From the NCBI GenBank assembly GCA_910589415.1, contig CAJUUM010000032.1, positions 744,001-808,000 of the forward strand: a stretch of 64,000 nt of DNA, in the 5' to 3' direction. Within the stretch, counting starts at the first letter, position 1; each line of letters begins with the position of its first letter. Made by a program: the position numbers and the translations under genes. Of the stretch, positions 1 through 9,121 are shown one piece after another. Below the pieces are notes generated by a model. That model worked only from the letters and a program-made list of their open reading frames with translations, was not told where the DNA came from and did not search any database. The DNA is from Malachius bipustulatus (Eukaryota > Arthropoda > Insecta > Coleoptera > Melyridae).

Positions 1-237
1 AGTGTGCTGTCAAATGCCTCGTCATCCAAGTGGTGACGCGCCAAGGTAACGAAGTTGGAAGGCGCGGGCGAACGGCGGGAGTAACTATGAGTCTCTTAGT
101 AGTGTGCTGTCAAATGCGTCCTCTACAAACCGGTGACGCGCATGAACGGACTGACGGGATTCCCACTGTCCCTACCCACACATCTCAAAGTCGTGGACCA
201 TTGTTCGAGCTGGTGCGGGTAAACGGCGGGAGTAACT

Positions 238-365
238 ATGACCCTCTTAATAGTGTGCTGTCAAATGCGTCCTCTGCAAACCGGTGACGCGCATGAGCGG
301 ACTGACGGGATTCCCACTGTCCCTACCCACTAATCTCAAAGTCGTGGACAATTGTTCGAGATGAA

Positions 366-388
<23 letters not shown>
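238..388 (+). repeat. example of the 151-bp monomer with the most 28S-like flank (type C)
   Basis: This monomer reads CCCACTAATCTCAAAGTCG, then TTCGAGATGAAGCGGGTAAA. The common monomer instead has CCCACACATCTCAAAG and GAGCTGGTGCGGGTAAA. The 28S gene has CTATCTACTATCT downstream and TCAAAGTGAAGAAATTCA plus ATGAAGCGCGGGTAAACGG upstream. Type C is therefore closest to a 28S segment joined end to start. The same type recurs near 1740, 11350, 15260, 20290, 32990, 36540, 37140, 38545, 41415, 43180, 45995, 46600, 48005, 50725, 54300, 55305, 55860, 58020, 59175, 59730 and 61640. Phase is arbitrary, counted from the ATGACTCTC segment. Confidence 0.85.
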
Positions 389-401
<13 letters not shown>

Positions 402-539
402 TAGTGTGCTGTCAAATGCGTCCTCTGCAAACCGGTGACGCGCATGAGCGGACTGACGGAATCCCCACTGTCCCTACCCACACATCTCAAAGTCGTGGAC
501 CATTGTTCGAGCTGGTGCGGGTAAACGGCGGGAGTAACT

Positions 540-639
540 ATGACACTCTTAATAGTGCGCTGTCTAATGCCTCGTCATCCAAGTGGTGACGCGCCAAGGT
601 AACGAAGTTGGAAGGCGCGGGCGAACGGCGGGAGTAACT
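540..639 (+). repeat. example of the 100-bp short monomer with a second 28S junction (type B)
   Basis: After the shared R2-site core this unit reads CAAATGCCTCGTCATCCAAG, close to 28S CAAATGCCTCGTCATCTAAT. It then jumps from GTGACGCG to CCAAGGTAACGAAGTTGGAA or, in other copies, CCAAGGTAACGGGCTTGG. That second piece matches 28S CCAAGGGAACGGGCTTGG, which in the gene lies tens of bases further downstream. It returns through GGCGCGGGCGAACGGCGGGA, which keeps the GCGCGGG that the long monomer has shortened. Type B is thus not a simple truncation of the 151-bp unit but carries extra 28S sequence. About 45-50 copies occur in the window. Confidence 0.88.
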
Positions 640-767
640 ATGAGTCTCTTAATAGTGTGCTGTCAAATGCGTTCTCTACAAACCGGTGACTCGCATGAAC
701 GGACTGACGGGATTCCCACTGTCCCTACCCACCCATCTCAAAGTCGTGGACCATTGTTCGAGCTGGT

Positions 768-803
<36 letters not shown>

Positions 804-918
804 TAGTGTGCTGTCAAATGCGTCCTCTGCAAACCGGTGACGTGCATGAACGGACTGACGGGATTCCCACTGTCCCTACCCACCCATCTGAAAATCGTGG
901 ACCATTTTTCGAGCTGGT

Positions 919-954
<36 letters not shown>

Positions 955-1320
955 TAGTGTGCTGTCAAATGCGTCCTCTGCAAACCGGTGACGCGCATGA
1001 ACGGACTGACGGAATTTCCACTATCCCTACCCACACATCTCAAAGTCGTGGACCATTGTTCGAGGTGGCGTGGGTGAACGGCGGGAGTGACTATGACTCT
1101 CTTAATAGTGTGCTGTCAAATGCGTCGTCATCCAAGTGGTGACGCGCCGAGGTAACGGGCTTGGAAGGCGCAGGCGAACGGCGGGAGTAAATTCGAGTCT
1201 CTTAATAGTGTGCTATCAAATGCGTCCTCCGCAAACCAGTGACGCGCATGAACGGACTGACGGGATTCTCACTGTCCCTACCCACACATCTCAAAGTCGT
1301 GGACCATTGTTCGAGCTGGT

Positions 1321-1356
<36 letters not shown>

Positions 1357-1773
1357 TAGTGTGCTGTCAAATGCGTCATCTGCAAACCGGTGACGCGCAT
1401 GAACGGACTGACGGGATTCCCACTATCCCTACCCAAACATCTCAAAGTCGTGAACCATTGTTCGAGCTGGCGTGGGTGAACGGCGGGAGAATCTATGACT
1501 CTCCTAATAGTGTGCTGTCAAATGCATCCTCTGCAAACCGGTGACGCGCATGAGCGGACTGACGGGATTCCCACTGTCCCTACCCACACATCTCAAAGTC
1601 GTGGACCATTGTTCGAGCTGGTGCGGGTAAACGACGGGAGTAACTATTACTCTCTTAATAGTGTGCTGTCAAATGCGTCCTCTGCAAACCGGTGACGCGC
1701 ATGAACGGACTGACGGGATTCCCACTGTCCCTACCCACTAATCTCAAAGTCGTGGACATTTGTTCGAGATGAA

Positions 1774-1809
<36 letters not shown>

Positions 1810-1924
1810 TAGTGTGCTGTCAAATGCGTCCTCTGCAAACCGGTGACGCGCATGAACGGACTGACGGGATTCCCACTGTCCCTACCCACACATCTCAAAG
1901 TCGTGGACCATTGTTCGAGCTGGT

Positions 1925-1960
<36 letters not shown>

Positions 1961-2326
1961 TAGTGCGCTGTCAAATGCGTCCTCTGCAAACCGGTGACGC
2001 GCATGAACGGACTGACGGGATTCCCACTGTCCCTACCCACACATCTCAAAGTCGTGGACCATTGTTCGAGCTGGTGCGGGTAAACGGCGGGAGTAACTAT
2101 GACACTCTTAATAGTGCGCTGTCAAATGCCTCGTCATCCAAGTGGTGACGCGCCAAAGTAACGAAGTTGAAAGGCGCGGGCGAACGGCGGGAGTAACTAT
2201 GAGTCTCTTAATAGTGTGCTGTCAAATGCGTCCTCTACAAACCGGTGACTCGCATGAACGGACTGACGGGATTCCCACTGTCCCTACTCACCCATCTCAA
2301 AGTCGTGGACCATTGTTCGAGCTGGT

Positions 2327-2362
<36 letters not shown>

Positions 2363-2428
2363 TAGTGTGCTGTCAAATGCGTCCTCTGCAAACCGGTGAC
2401 GTGCATGAACGGACTGACGGGATTCTTA

Positions 2429-2433
2429 CTGTC
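2429..2433. other. left target-site duplication (CTGTC) of the BEL element
   Basis: CTGTC precedes the 5' LTR and is repeated at 8369-8373 after the 3' LTR. The satellite sequence with one copy removed is continuous and matches an empty site at 15951-15955 inside this window. A 5-bp duplication is normal for LTR retrotransposon integration. Confidence 0.95.
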
Positions 2434-2660
2434 TGTTGGAAATGCATCGAAGTAGTTTATTTTATTGTTTTTGATTTGTTTTTGTAATAACTTAGTTACA
2501 ATTATTATTATTAGAATTTGATGTAAACAAGTCAGTTTTGAAAATATATTTATAGACGTTTGGAGAGTTTTAGTTTAAATAAAGTACTTTGAAGGTTTAT
2601 AGAAGCATTATTTAATAGATAATAAGTACTTTATTTATCCACTACATAGAAAACTCAACA
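2434..2660 (+). repeat. 5' LTR of the BEL/Pao element
   Basis: 227 bp, beginning TGTTGGAAATGC and ending GAAAACTCAACA, identical by eye to 8142-8368. A TATA-like stretch lies at about 2543-2554 (ATATATTTATAG) and a polyadenylation hexamer AATAAA at 2578-2583, consistent with the U3 and R regions of a short LTR. There are no perfect terminal inverted repeats beyond the TG and CA ends. Confidence 0.95.
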
Positions 2661-2662
2661 TC

Positions 2663-2675
2663 TGGTCCTTCGACA
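2663..2675 (+). other. probable primer-binding site (TGGTCCTTCGACA)
   Basis: It starts two bases after the 5' LTR with TGG, the complement of a tRNA CCA end, and continues TCCTTCGACA. Similar TGGTCCTTCGA starts are familiar from insect BEL elements. I do not assign the tRNA. A run of 17 A bases (2675-2691) follows directly, which limits how far the pairing could extend. Confidence 0.7.
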
Positions 2676-2710
2676 AAAAAAAAAAAAAAAATTACCATCA
2701 ACCTTGGAAA

Positions 2711-4243
2711 ATGTCTGATCTAGGATTAAGACGAAGTGCAAGAATAGCGAATGGAAAAAATAGTGAGAGGAAATCAAATAGTAGCAAGATGTCAACCTCT
2801 AGCACAATGAAAAGAATGCAACTCCAATTAATTCTGGAAGCTGAACAGAAGAATGAAGAAATTGAAAGAGAAAGAAATGCAAAAGAGGCAGAAGCGACAA
2901 GAGAAAGAGCTGCAAAAGAGGCAGAAGCAACAAGAGAAAGAGCTGCAAAAGAGGCAGAAGCAAAGAAAAAGGTAGTCAGTGCAGAATTGGCGTTAAGACA
3001 AGCTGAATTAGAAGAAGAATTTGATTATGATGCGATTAGCGAATCAAATGTATCAGTAGAAAAATGGGTACAAGAAACAGTAAATAGAGTACAGTGCAAT
3101 GAAGAATTACCAAAAGAGATTGAAAACCCAGCAGTCATCACAAATTATGACGTACCAATAAATAATGTTGCGAAGTTAAAGGTAAATGATTCAAAAATTG
3201 AAAAACCAACTCAAAGCTTGAATGAACAATTGATAAATCATGAAATAAATCTTGAAAAAATACTAAGAAGACAAACAATCGATAAGGAATTACCTTTCTT
3301 CTCAGGAAACGTGAAGGAATGGTCAAGTTTCTACAGTCAGTATCAGTACACAAGCGAAATACTTGAACTATCAGAAGTAGAAAACATTTGTAGATTACGA
3401 AGGGCTTTAAAAGGTGAAGCAAGAAGATGCGTTGAAGGATTACTCATCTCATCCACGACGAAAGCAACAACAGTTATAAATTTTTTGAAAAATAAATATG
3501 GTAGACCCGATATTATTGTCAGAACGCTTATAAATGAAGTGAGAAATATGCAAATCATAAGAAGTAATGATTTTTCAGCATTAATACATTTTTCGGAGAC
3601 AATTACTAATTTAGTACTTACCCTTGAATCTCTTGAAATGAAGAACTATCTGACGTGTCCACAATTAATGGATGAAGTATTGCAAAAATTGCCATACAAT
3701 ATTCAAGTTTCTTGGGGAAAAAAGGTAGTAATGAAGCAAGGAAATTATACATTGGAAGATTTCAAAGATTTTATAAACTATGAAGCTGAAGCTGGAAGTT
3801 ATATACAAGCAAATATTCCACAGAGATTTAATAATCATGAAAGATTCAAGAGAACCATGTTGGTTGGACAAAATTATAAAAAAACTGAAAAAATTTGTAA
3901 TTTATGCATGGAAAATCACGAAATTGATCGATGCAGGAAATTCCTTGGTTTAACAATAAACGAAAGATGGAACTTTATTAAAGATAAGAAGATGTGTTTT
4001 TCATGCCTGAGAAGTTTCCATAACATTAAGAATTGTAGATCAAGGAAGAAATGTGATAAAAACAATTGCCAGAAATTCCATCATCCACTTTTACATGGAG
4101 AGCACAAAAATTGTGAAGTAATAGATGAAATTAAAGAAGAAGTGACATGTGAACAAGTTCAAAAATATGGGACAAATGAGAACAATCCGAGTCTTCAATT
4201 TTTAATATCAACAAAAACAGAAGTTATTCTGAAGTATTACTAA
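2711..4243 (+). CDS. gag: BEL/Pao Gag polyprotein
   Basis: 510 residues from the ATG at 2711, the first ATG after the primer-binding site. Gag packages element RNA into cytoplasmic particles. Residues about 37-105 are a highly charged coiled coil that includes an 11-residue repeat (RERAAKEAEAT), encoded by a 33-bp tandem repeat from 2879. The middle (about 185-370) is the capsid-like region with the motif FFSGNVKEWSSFYSQY. From residue 396 comes a Cys/His-rich zone (CNLCMENHEIDRC, CFSCLRSFH, then an HHPLLHGEH segment), the usual nucleocapsid end of BEL Gag. It stops with TAA at 4241-4243, overlapping the open pol frame by 64 nt. In many BEL elements gag and pol form one frame. Here pol is in the -1 frame. 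Confidence 0.9.
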   Translation: MSDLGLRRSARIANGKNSERKSNSSKMSTSSTMKRMQLQLILEAEQKNEEIERERNAKEAEATRERAAKEAEATRERAAKEAEAKKKVVSAELALRQAELEEEFDYDAISESNVSVEKWVQETVNRVQCNEELPKEIENPAVITNYDVPINNVAKLKVNDSKIEKPTQSLNEQLINHEINLEKILRRQTIDKELPFFSGNVKEWSSFYSQYQYTSEILELSEVENICRLRRALKGEARRCVEGLLISSTTKATTVINFLKNKYGRPDIIVRTLINEVRNMQIIRSNDFSALIHFSETITNLVLTLESLEMKNYLTCPQLMDEVLQKLPYNIQVSWGKKVVMKQGNYTLEDFKDFINYEAEAGSYIQANIPQRFNNHERFKRTMLVGQNYKKTEKICNLCMENHEIDRCRKFLGLTINERWNFIKDKKMCFSCLRSFHNIKNCRSRKKCDKNNCQKFHHPLLHGEHKNCEVIDEIKEEVTCEQVQKYGTNENNPSLQFLISTKTEVILKYY

Positions 4244-7200
4244 AGGTGGCACCAGTGGTAATTAAAGTTAATGATCAGGAAATGGAAATTAATTTTTTAT
4301 TTGATGAAGGATCCACAGTTTCCTTAATTGATGAAGAATTAGCTAATGATGTCAATCTGAATGGTATAGCCTGCGATCTAGGACTAAGATGGGCAGATAG
4401 AAACACTTTCAAAAATATAGAGACAAGAAAAGTTTCATTTCAAATTAGAGGGAAAAGTGAGAATCAATTTCATGTCATGGAAGCATATACAATTAAAGAT
4501 ATGGATTTGCCAGTACAAAGTATTGACATTAAGAAAATGAAAGCTAAGTGGCCTAACTTATCAGATTTTAACGTATGTGCATATGGTAATGTACAACCGA
4601 AATTATTAATTGGTCAAGATTATTGGGATCTAATTGCAACTAGACAGCTGGTAGAAGGGCCAAAGAATTCACCAGCTTTATCATACACAAAATTAGGATG
4701 GGTAGTTCATGGAAATGTAAGACAATTTAAAGGAAGATTAGATATTGAAACTACTCTTCATATTAAAGTACAAGAAAATTATTTCGATGAAGAACTACAT
4801 GATATGGTGAAATCATTTTTTAACACAGAATCTTTAGGATTGAAGTATAAAGAGTCAAAGCAATCTGAAGATGACGAAAAGGCGGAAAGTATTATGAAAA
4901 CTGTAACAAAGAGAAAAGGAATGAGATGGGAAACCGGACTACTGTGGAAAAATGAAGAAGACGTGTTACCGATAAGTAAAAATTTGGCATTTCAAAGATT
5001 TCAGTTTTTGGAAAAGAAAATGTTAAAAGATGAAAAATTGGCTCAAGCTTACTTGAATAAAATTGATGAATATTTGGAAAAAGGATATACAAGGAAACTA
5101 ACTAAAGAAGAAGTCAAAGAAACTCCAGAACGAACGTGGTATTTGTCACACTTTGCTGTAGAAAACCCAAATAAACCAGGAAAATTCCGTTTTGTCTTCG
5201 ATGCGGCAGCAAAAACCGATGGAAAATGCCTTAATGATTTTTTATTGAAGGGTCCTGATTTATATAATCCAATATTGAACATTCTTGTAAAATTTAGAGA
5301 GAAGAACATTGCATTTGCAGCTGATATTAAGGAAATGTTCCTTAGAATTCTAATACGAGAAGAAGATCAAAATGCTCAAAGATATTTTTATAGAAAATCA
5401 CCCACAGATCATTTAGAAACTTATGTAATGACAGTTATGCTATTTGGCTCAGTTTCATCACCGTTTAGTGCTCAATATGTTAGAAATCTGAATGCTATGG
5501 AGTTTACAACAAAGTATCCAGCGGCTGTTCAAGCAATATTACACCAGCACTATATGGATGATTACTTAGATAGCGAAGAAACTCCTGAAAAAGCTTCAAA
5601 ATTAATAAATGAAGTAATAATGATTCACAAGATGGGAGGTTTTGAACTTCGTGGATGGACTTGTAATAACCAAGAAGTACTGAACAAGATACCAAGAGAA
5701 CTGAGAAGTGTAGAAACAATTAGAGACTCAACTGAGCAAAGAATATTAGGACTTACTTGGAAGCCCAAAGAAGACGTTCTAAGTTTATCACTGAATTTTA
5801 ATAAAGTAGATCCGAAAATAATTTCAGGAGAAAAAATTCCAACAAAACGGGAATATTTAAGAGTTATGATGTCAATTTTTGATCCATTGGGATTTTTGGG
5901 ATGTTTTGTTGTAAAGGCGAAAATTTTATTACAAGAGATTTGGAAATCGACCATAAGATGGGATGAGAAAATCACAAGTTCACATTTTAAAAAATGGAAA
6001 AAATGGTTAAATGGCTTGTATGAAGTGAAAAAAATAAAGATTCCAAGATGTTACAATTTGAACTATTTATCTGTAAAAGGCATAGAATTGCACATATTTT
6101 GTGATGCAAGTGAGCAAGCTTATGCGTCTGTGGCTTACTTCAGATTTGAATTACTGGAAGGAATTCATCTAAGTTTTGTTATGTCAAAGAATCAAATATG
6201 CCCTATCAAACCAATGACGATACCCAAAAAAGAATTACAAGCAGCTCTGATGGCAACACGCTTAGCAAAAACTATTAAAGACTCCCATACTTTAACAATT
6301 AACAAAACGATATTTTGGTCTGATTCTAGAGTAGTGCTTTGCTGGCTTCGATCAAATAAAAAATTTTCTCCATTTATAGCAAACAGAATAGGAGAAATAT
6401 TAGAAAATTCAAATGTCTCAAATTGGAGGTGGGTTCCGTCAAAACTAAATATCGCTGATGAAGCTACTAGAGATGAAAAAGAAACTAATTCGGATAATCT
6501 AACTAGATGGTTTCAAGGACCTGCATTTTTATTGTTATCTAGATGCTATTGGCCCGAAGAAGAAATAAATGAAGATGTATTCAAGGATAAAGAAGAAGAA
6601 GAAGTTTTTAAAAATATGATACTATTTACTTATGTTAAGGAAGATGCATGTTTACCAGATATTACAAGATTTTCGTCTTATATGAGATTGTTACGATCTA
6701 CTGCTTATGTGTTAAGATTTATACAAAATATTCAGAAAAAAAAGATAACATCTAATCAAGAAATTCAGTATGAAGAATTGAAGAGTGCTGAAGACGTGTG
6801 GTGTTTGAAAGTTCAAAAGGAGTCATTCCCTGAAGAATATAGATTACTTTCAAGGGATAAATTCGTAACAAAGACTAGTTCCATTTACCGTTTATCTCCA
6901 ATATTATATGAAGGATTAATATGCATAAATGGAAGATTGAATAATTCCACAGAATTAAATCAACAAGTTAGAAAACCTATAATATTACCTAAACATCACA
7001 GATTTACTACATTATTAATTGAAAATTACCATAAAAAATACAATCATGCAGGCGTAGAACTTGTATTCAATGAGATTCGACAAAAATTTTGGATACTGCA
7101 AGCTAGAAGAGTTATAAGAACTATTATAAATCATTGTTATTTTTGTAAAAGAAGAAAAGCTAAACCACATATTCAAGAAATGGGTAATTTACCTTTGGAA

Positions 7201-8163
7201 AGAGTTCGACAGCCTCCGAGAGCATTTTGGTATACAGCAATAGATTATTTTGGTCCCATGGACGTCACTATTGGAAGGAGAAAAGAGAAGAAATACGGCG
7301 TTCTATTCTCATGTCTTTCCATTAGAGCCGTTTACGTTGAAATAGCTGATTCTTTAAGTACCGATTCTGCAATATTGGCTATTCGCAGATTTATAGCTCG
7401 GAGAGGGCAACCATGTACCATGTGGAGCGATAATGGTAGTAATTTAACATCAGCCAATAAAGAAATTAAAGAAGCACTCAAAAATATAAACTCAGATCTT
7501 ATAGAAAGGAAACTAATAGCAGAAGAGATTCAATGGAAATTTATTCCACCGGCTAGTCCTCACATGGGTGGCGCGTGGGAGAGAATGGTGCAGAGTATCA
7601 AAAAAACTCTGAAAATAATATTAAAAGAAAAAAGTCCAAGAGTTGAAGTTCTTCACACATTGCTTCTAGAGGCTGAACAGACAGTAAACAGCAGACCACT
7701 GTGCTATGTTTCAAATGATAGTAACGATGGAAGTTTAACACCAAACCATTTCTTAATTGGAACATCTAGTAAAATTAAACCATTTGGAATATTTGATGAA
7801 AAAATAGAATTAAGAAAACAATGGAAATATTCACAGCAACTTTCCGAACAATTCTGGAACCGATGGATAAAGGAGTATATACCAACTCTAGTAAATCGGT
7901 CGAAATGGTTTGCTAAAAACAGGAACATTACAGTCGGCGAAATAGTAATTATCATGGATAACCAGTTACCAAGAAACAATTGGCCACTTGGTAGAATTAC
8001 GAATGTTATTCCAGATAGTGAAGGCAAAGTTAGAATCGTCGATGTAAAGACAAGAAATGGAATTTATCGAAGAGCCGTTAACAAAATATGCCCAATAGGA
8101 CTTCTGGAAGAAAGCGAAGAAAATATTTTGTGCGGGAGAAATGTTGGAAATGCATCGAAGTAG
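4180..8163 (+). CDS. pol: BEL/Pao Pol polyprotein (protease, RT, RNase H, integrase)
   Basis: The frame is open from 4180, after a TGA at 4177-4179, and has no ATG near its start. It is probably reached by a -1 shift from gag within 4180-4243. Counting from codon 4246: aspartic protease D20 in FDEGSTVSLI; reverse transcriptase with YMDD at 436-439; RNase H with D620 in FCDASE; an H2C2-like zinc module (HKKYNHAG, then CYFCKRRK); integrase catalytic residues D1000 (IDYFGP), D1062 (WSDNGS) and E1112 (GGAWERM); and a BEL-type C-terminal tail. No internal stop is present. All catalytic residues I can check are intact. The last seven codons and the TAG stop lie inside the 3' LTR. The slip site itself is uncertain, since no canonical heptamer is in the overlap. 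Confidence 0.92.
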   Translation, partial: EQSESSIFNINKNRSYSEVLLKVAPVVIKVNDQEMEINFLFDEGSTVSLIDEELANDVNLNGIACDLGLRWADRNTFKNIETRKVSFQIRGKSENQFHVMEAYTIKDMDLPVQSIDIKKMKAKWPNLSDFNVCAYGNVQPKLLIGQDYWDLIATRQLVEGPKNSPALSYTKLGWVVHGNVRQFKGRLDIETTLHIKVQENYFDEELHDMVKSFFNTESLGLKYKESKQSEDDEKAESIMKTVTKRKGMRWETGLLWKNEEDVLPISKNLAFQRFQFLEKKMLKDEKLAQAYLNKIDEYLEKGYTRKLTKEEVKETPERTWYLSHFAVENPNKPGKFRFVFDAAAKTDGKCLNDFLLKGPDLYNPILNILVKFREKNIAFAADIKEMFLRILIREEDQNAQRYFYRKSPTDHLETYVMTVMLFGSVSSPFSAQYVRNLNAMEFTTKYPAAVQAILHQHYMDDYLDSEETPEKASKLINEVIMIHKMGGFELRGWTCNNQEVLNKIPRELRSVETIRDSTEQRILGLTWKPKEDVLSLSLNFNKVDPKIISGEKIPTKREYLRVMMSIFDPLGFLGCFVVKAKILLQEIWKSTIRWDEKITSSHFKKWKKWLNGLYEVKKIKIPRCYNLNYLSVKGIELHIFCDASEQAYASVAYFRFELLEGIHLSFVMSKNQICPIKPMTIPKKELQAALMATRLAKTIKDSHTLTINKTIFWSDSRVVLCWLRSNKKFSPFIANRIGEILENSNVSNWRWVPSKLNIADEATRDEKETNSDNLTRWFQGPAFLLLSRCYWPEEEINEDVFKDKEEEEVFKNMILFTYVKEDACLPDITRFSSYMRLLRSTAYVLRFIQNIQKKKITSNQEIQYEELKSAEDVWCLKVQKESFPEEYRLLSRDKFVTKTSSIYRLSPILYEGLICINGRLNNSTELNQQVRKPIILPKHHRFTTLLIENYHKKYNHAGVELVFNEIRQKFWILQARRVIRTIINHCYFCKRRKAKPHIQEMGNLPLERVRQPPRAFWYTAIDYFGPMDVTIGRRKEKKYGVLFSCLSIRAVYVEIADSLSTDSAILAIRRFIARRGQPCTMWSDNGSNLTSANKEIKEALKNINSDLIERKLIAEEIQWKFIPPASPHMGGAWERMVQSIKKTLKIILKEKSPRVEVLHTLLLEAEQTVNSRPLCYVSNDSNDGSLTPNHFLIGTSSKIKPFGIFDEKIELRKQWKYSQQLSEQFWNRWIKEYIPTLVNRSKWFAKNRNITVGEIVIIMDNQLPRNNWPLGRITNVIPDSEGKVRIVDVKTRNGIYRRAVNKICPIGLLEESEENILCGRNVGNASK
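8134..8141 (+). other. polypurine tract of the BEL element
   Basis: GGGAGAAA abuts the TG of the 3' LTR. Its position and composition fit the plus-strand primer. It also encodes part of the Pol C-terminus. Confidence 0.7.
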
Positions 8164-8368
8164 TTTATTTTATTGTTTTTGATTTGTTTTTGTAATAACT
8201 TAGTTACAATTATTATTATTAGAATTTGATGTAAACAAGTCAGTTTTGAAAATATATTTATAGACGTTTGGAGAGTTTTAGTTTAAATAAAGTACTTTGA
8301 AGGTTTATAGAAGCATTATTTAATAGATAATAAGTACTTTATTTATCCACTACATAGAAAACTCAACA
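8142..8368 (+). repeat. 3' LTR of the BEL/Pao element
   Basis: 227 bp, identical by eye to the 5' LTR, followed by the target duplication CTGTC at 8369-8373. The pol stop codon is within its first 22 bp. Confidence 0.95.
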
Positions 8369-8417
8369 CTGTCCCTACCCACCCATCTGAAAGTCGTGGA
8401 CCATTTTTCGAGCTGGT

Positions 8418-8419
<2 letters not shown>

Positions 8420-8453
<34 letters not shown>

Positions 8454-8970
8454 TAGTGTGCTGTCAAATGCGTCCTCTGCAAACCGGTGACGCGCATGAA
8501 CGGACTGACGGAATTTCCACTATCCCTACCCACACATCTCAAAGTCGTGGACCAGTGTTCGAGCTGGCGTGGGTGAACGGCGGGAGTGACTATGACTCTC
8601 TTAATAGTGTGCTGTCAAATGCGTCGTCATCCAAGTGGTGACGCGCCGAGGTAACGGGCTTGGAAGGCGCAGGCGAACGGCTGGAGTAACTTCGAGTCTC
8701 TTAATAGTGTGCTATCAAATGCGTCCTCCGCAAACCAGTGACGCGCATGAACGGACTGACGGGATTCCCACTATCCCTACCCACACATCTCAAAGTCGTG
8801 GACCATTGTTCGAGCTGGCGTGGGTGAACGGCGGGAGAAACTATGACTCTCTTAATAGTGTGCTGTCAAATGCATCCTCTGCAAACCGGTGATGCGCATG
8901 AGCGGACTGACGGGATTCCCACTGTCCCTACCCACACATCTCAAAGTCGTGGACCATTGTTCGAGCTGGT

Positions 8971-9006
<36 letters not shown>

Positions 9007-9121
9007 TAGTGTGCTGTCAAATGCGTCCTCTGCAAACCGGTGACGCGCATGAACGGACTGACGGGATTCCCACTGTCCCTACCCACCCATCTCAAAGTCG
9101 TGGACCATTGTTCGAGCTGGT

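Larger units (their letters stand above)
1..2433 (+). repeat. 28S rDNA-derived satellite array, block 1
   Basis: Tandem array of about 151-bp monomers mixed with 100-bp monomers (for example 540-639), cut at its right end by the BEL element. Each monomer contains the 28S rRNA core GGGTAAACGGCGGGAGTAAC followed by TATGACTCTCTTAA, and then GTGACGCGCATGAACGGACT and GATTCCCACTGTCCCTA. These follow the order of the conserved 28S region around the R2 and R1 target sites. Plus strand equals 28S sense. The array continues beyond the left edge. The part from about 1300 to 2433 matches 14822-15955 at an offset of 13522 bp. The periodicity and orientation are seen directly. The 28S match rests on recall of a universally conserved sequence. 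Confidence 0.93.
2434..8368 (+). mobile_element. complete BEL/Pao LTR retrotransposon
   Basis: A 5935-bp element with two 227-bp LTRs starting TGTTGG and ending CAACA, a 5-bp CTGTC target duplication, a primer-binding site next to the 5' LTR, gag and pol frames, and a short purine tract before the 3' LTR. I find no difference between the two LTRs, so insertion is recent relative to the mutation rate. The pol order (aspartic protease, reverse transcriptase, RNase H, integrase), the protease signature DEGST and the YMDD box assign it to BEL/Pao. It is AT-rich, unlike the GC-richer satellite. Gag and Pol lie in different frames. The element may be autonomous if that offset is bridged by frameshifting. 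Confidence 0.96.

Noticed and set aside
3138..5975. Antisense frames of 66-116 codons across BEL gag and pol
   Set aside because: They are shadows of strongly supported sense frames and encode low-complexity hydrophobic sequence from AT-rich coding DNA.
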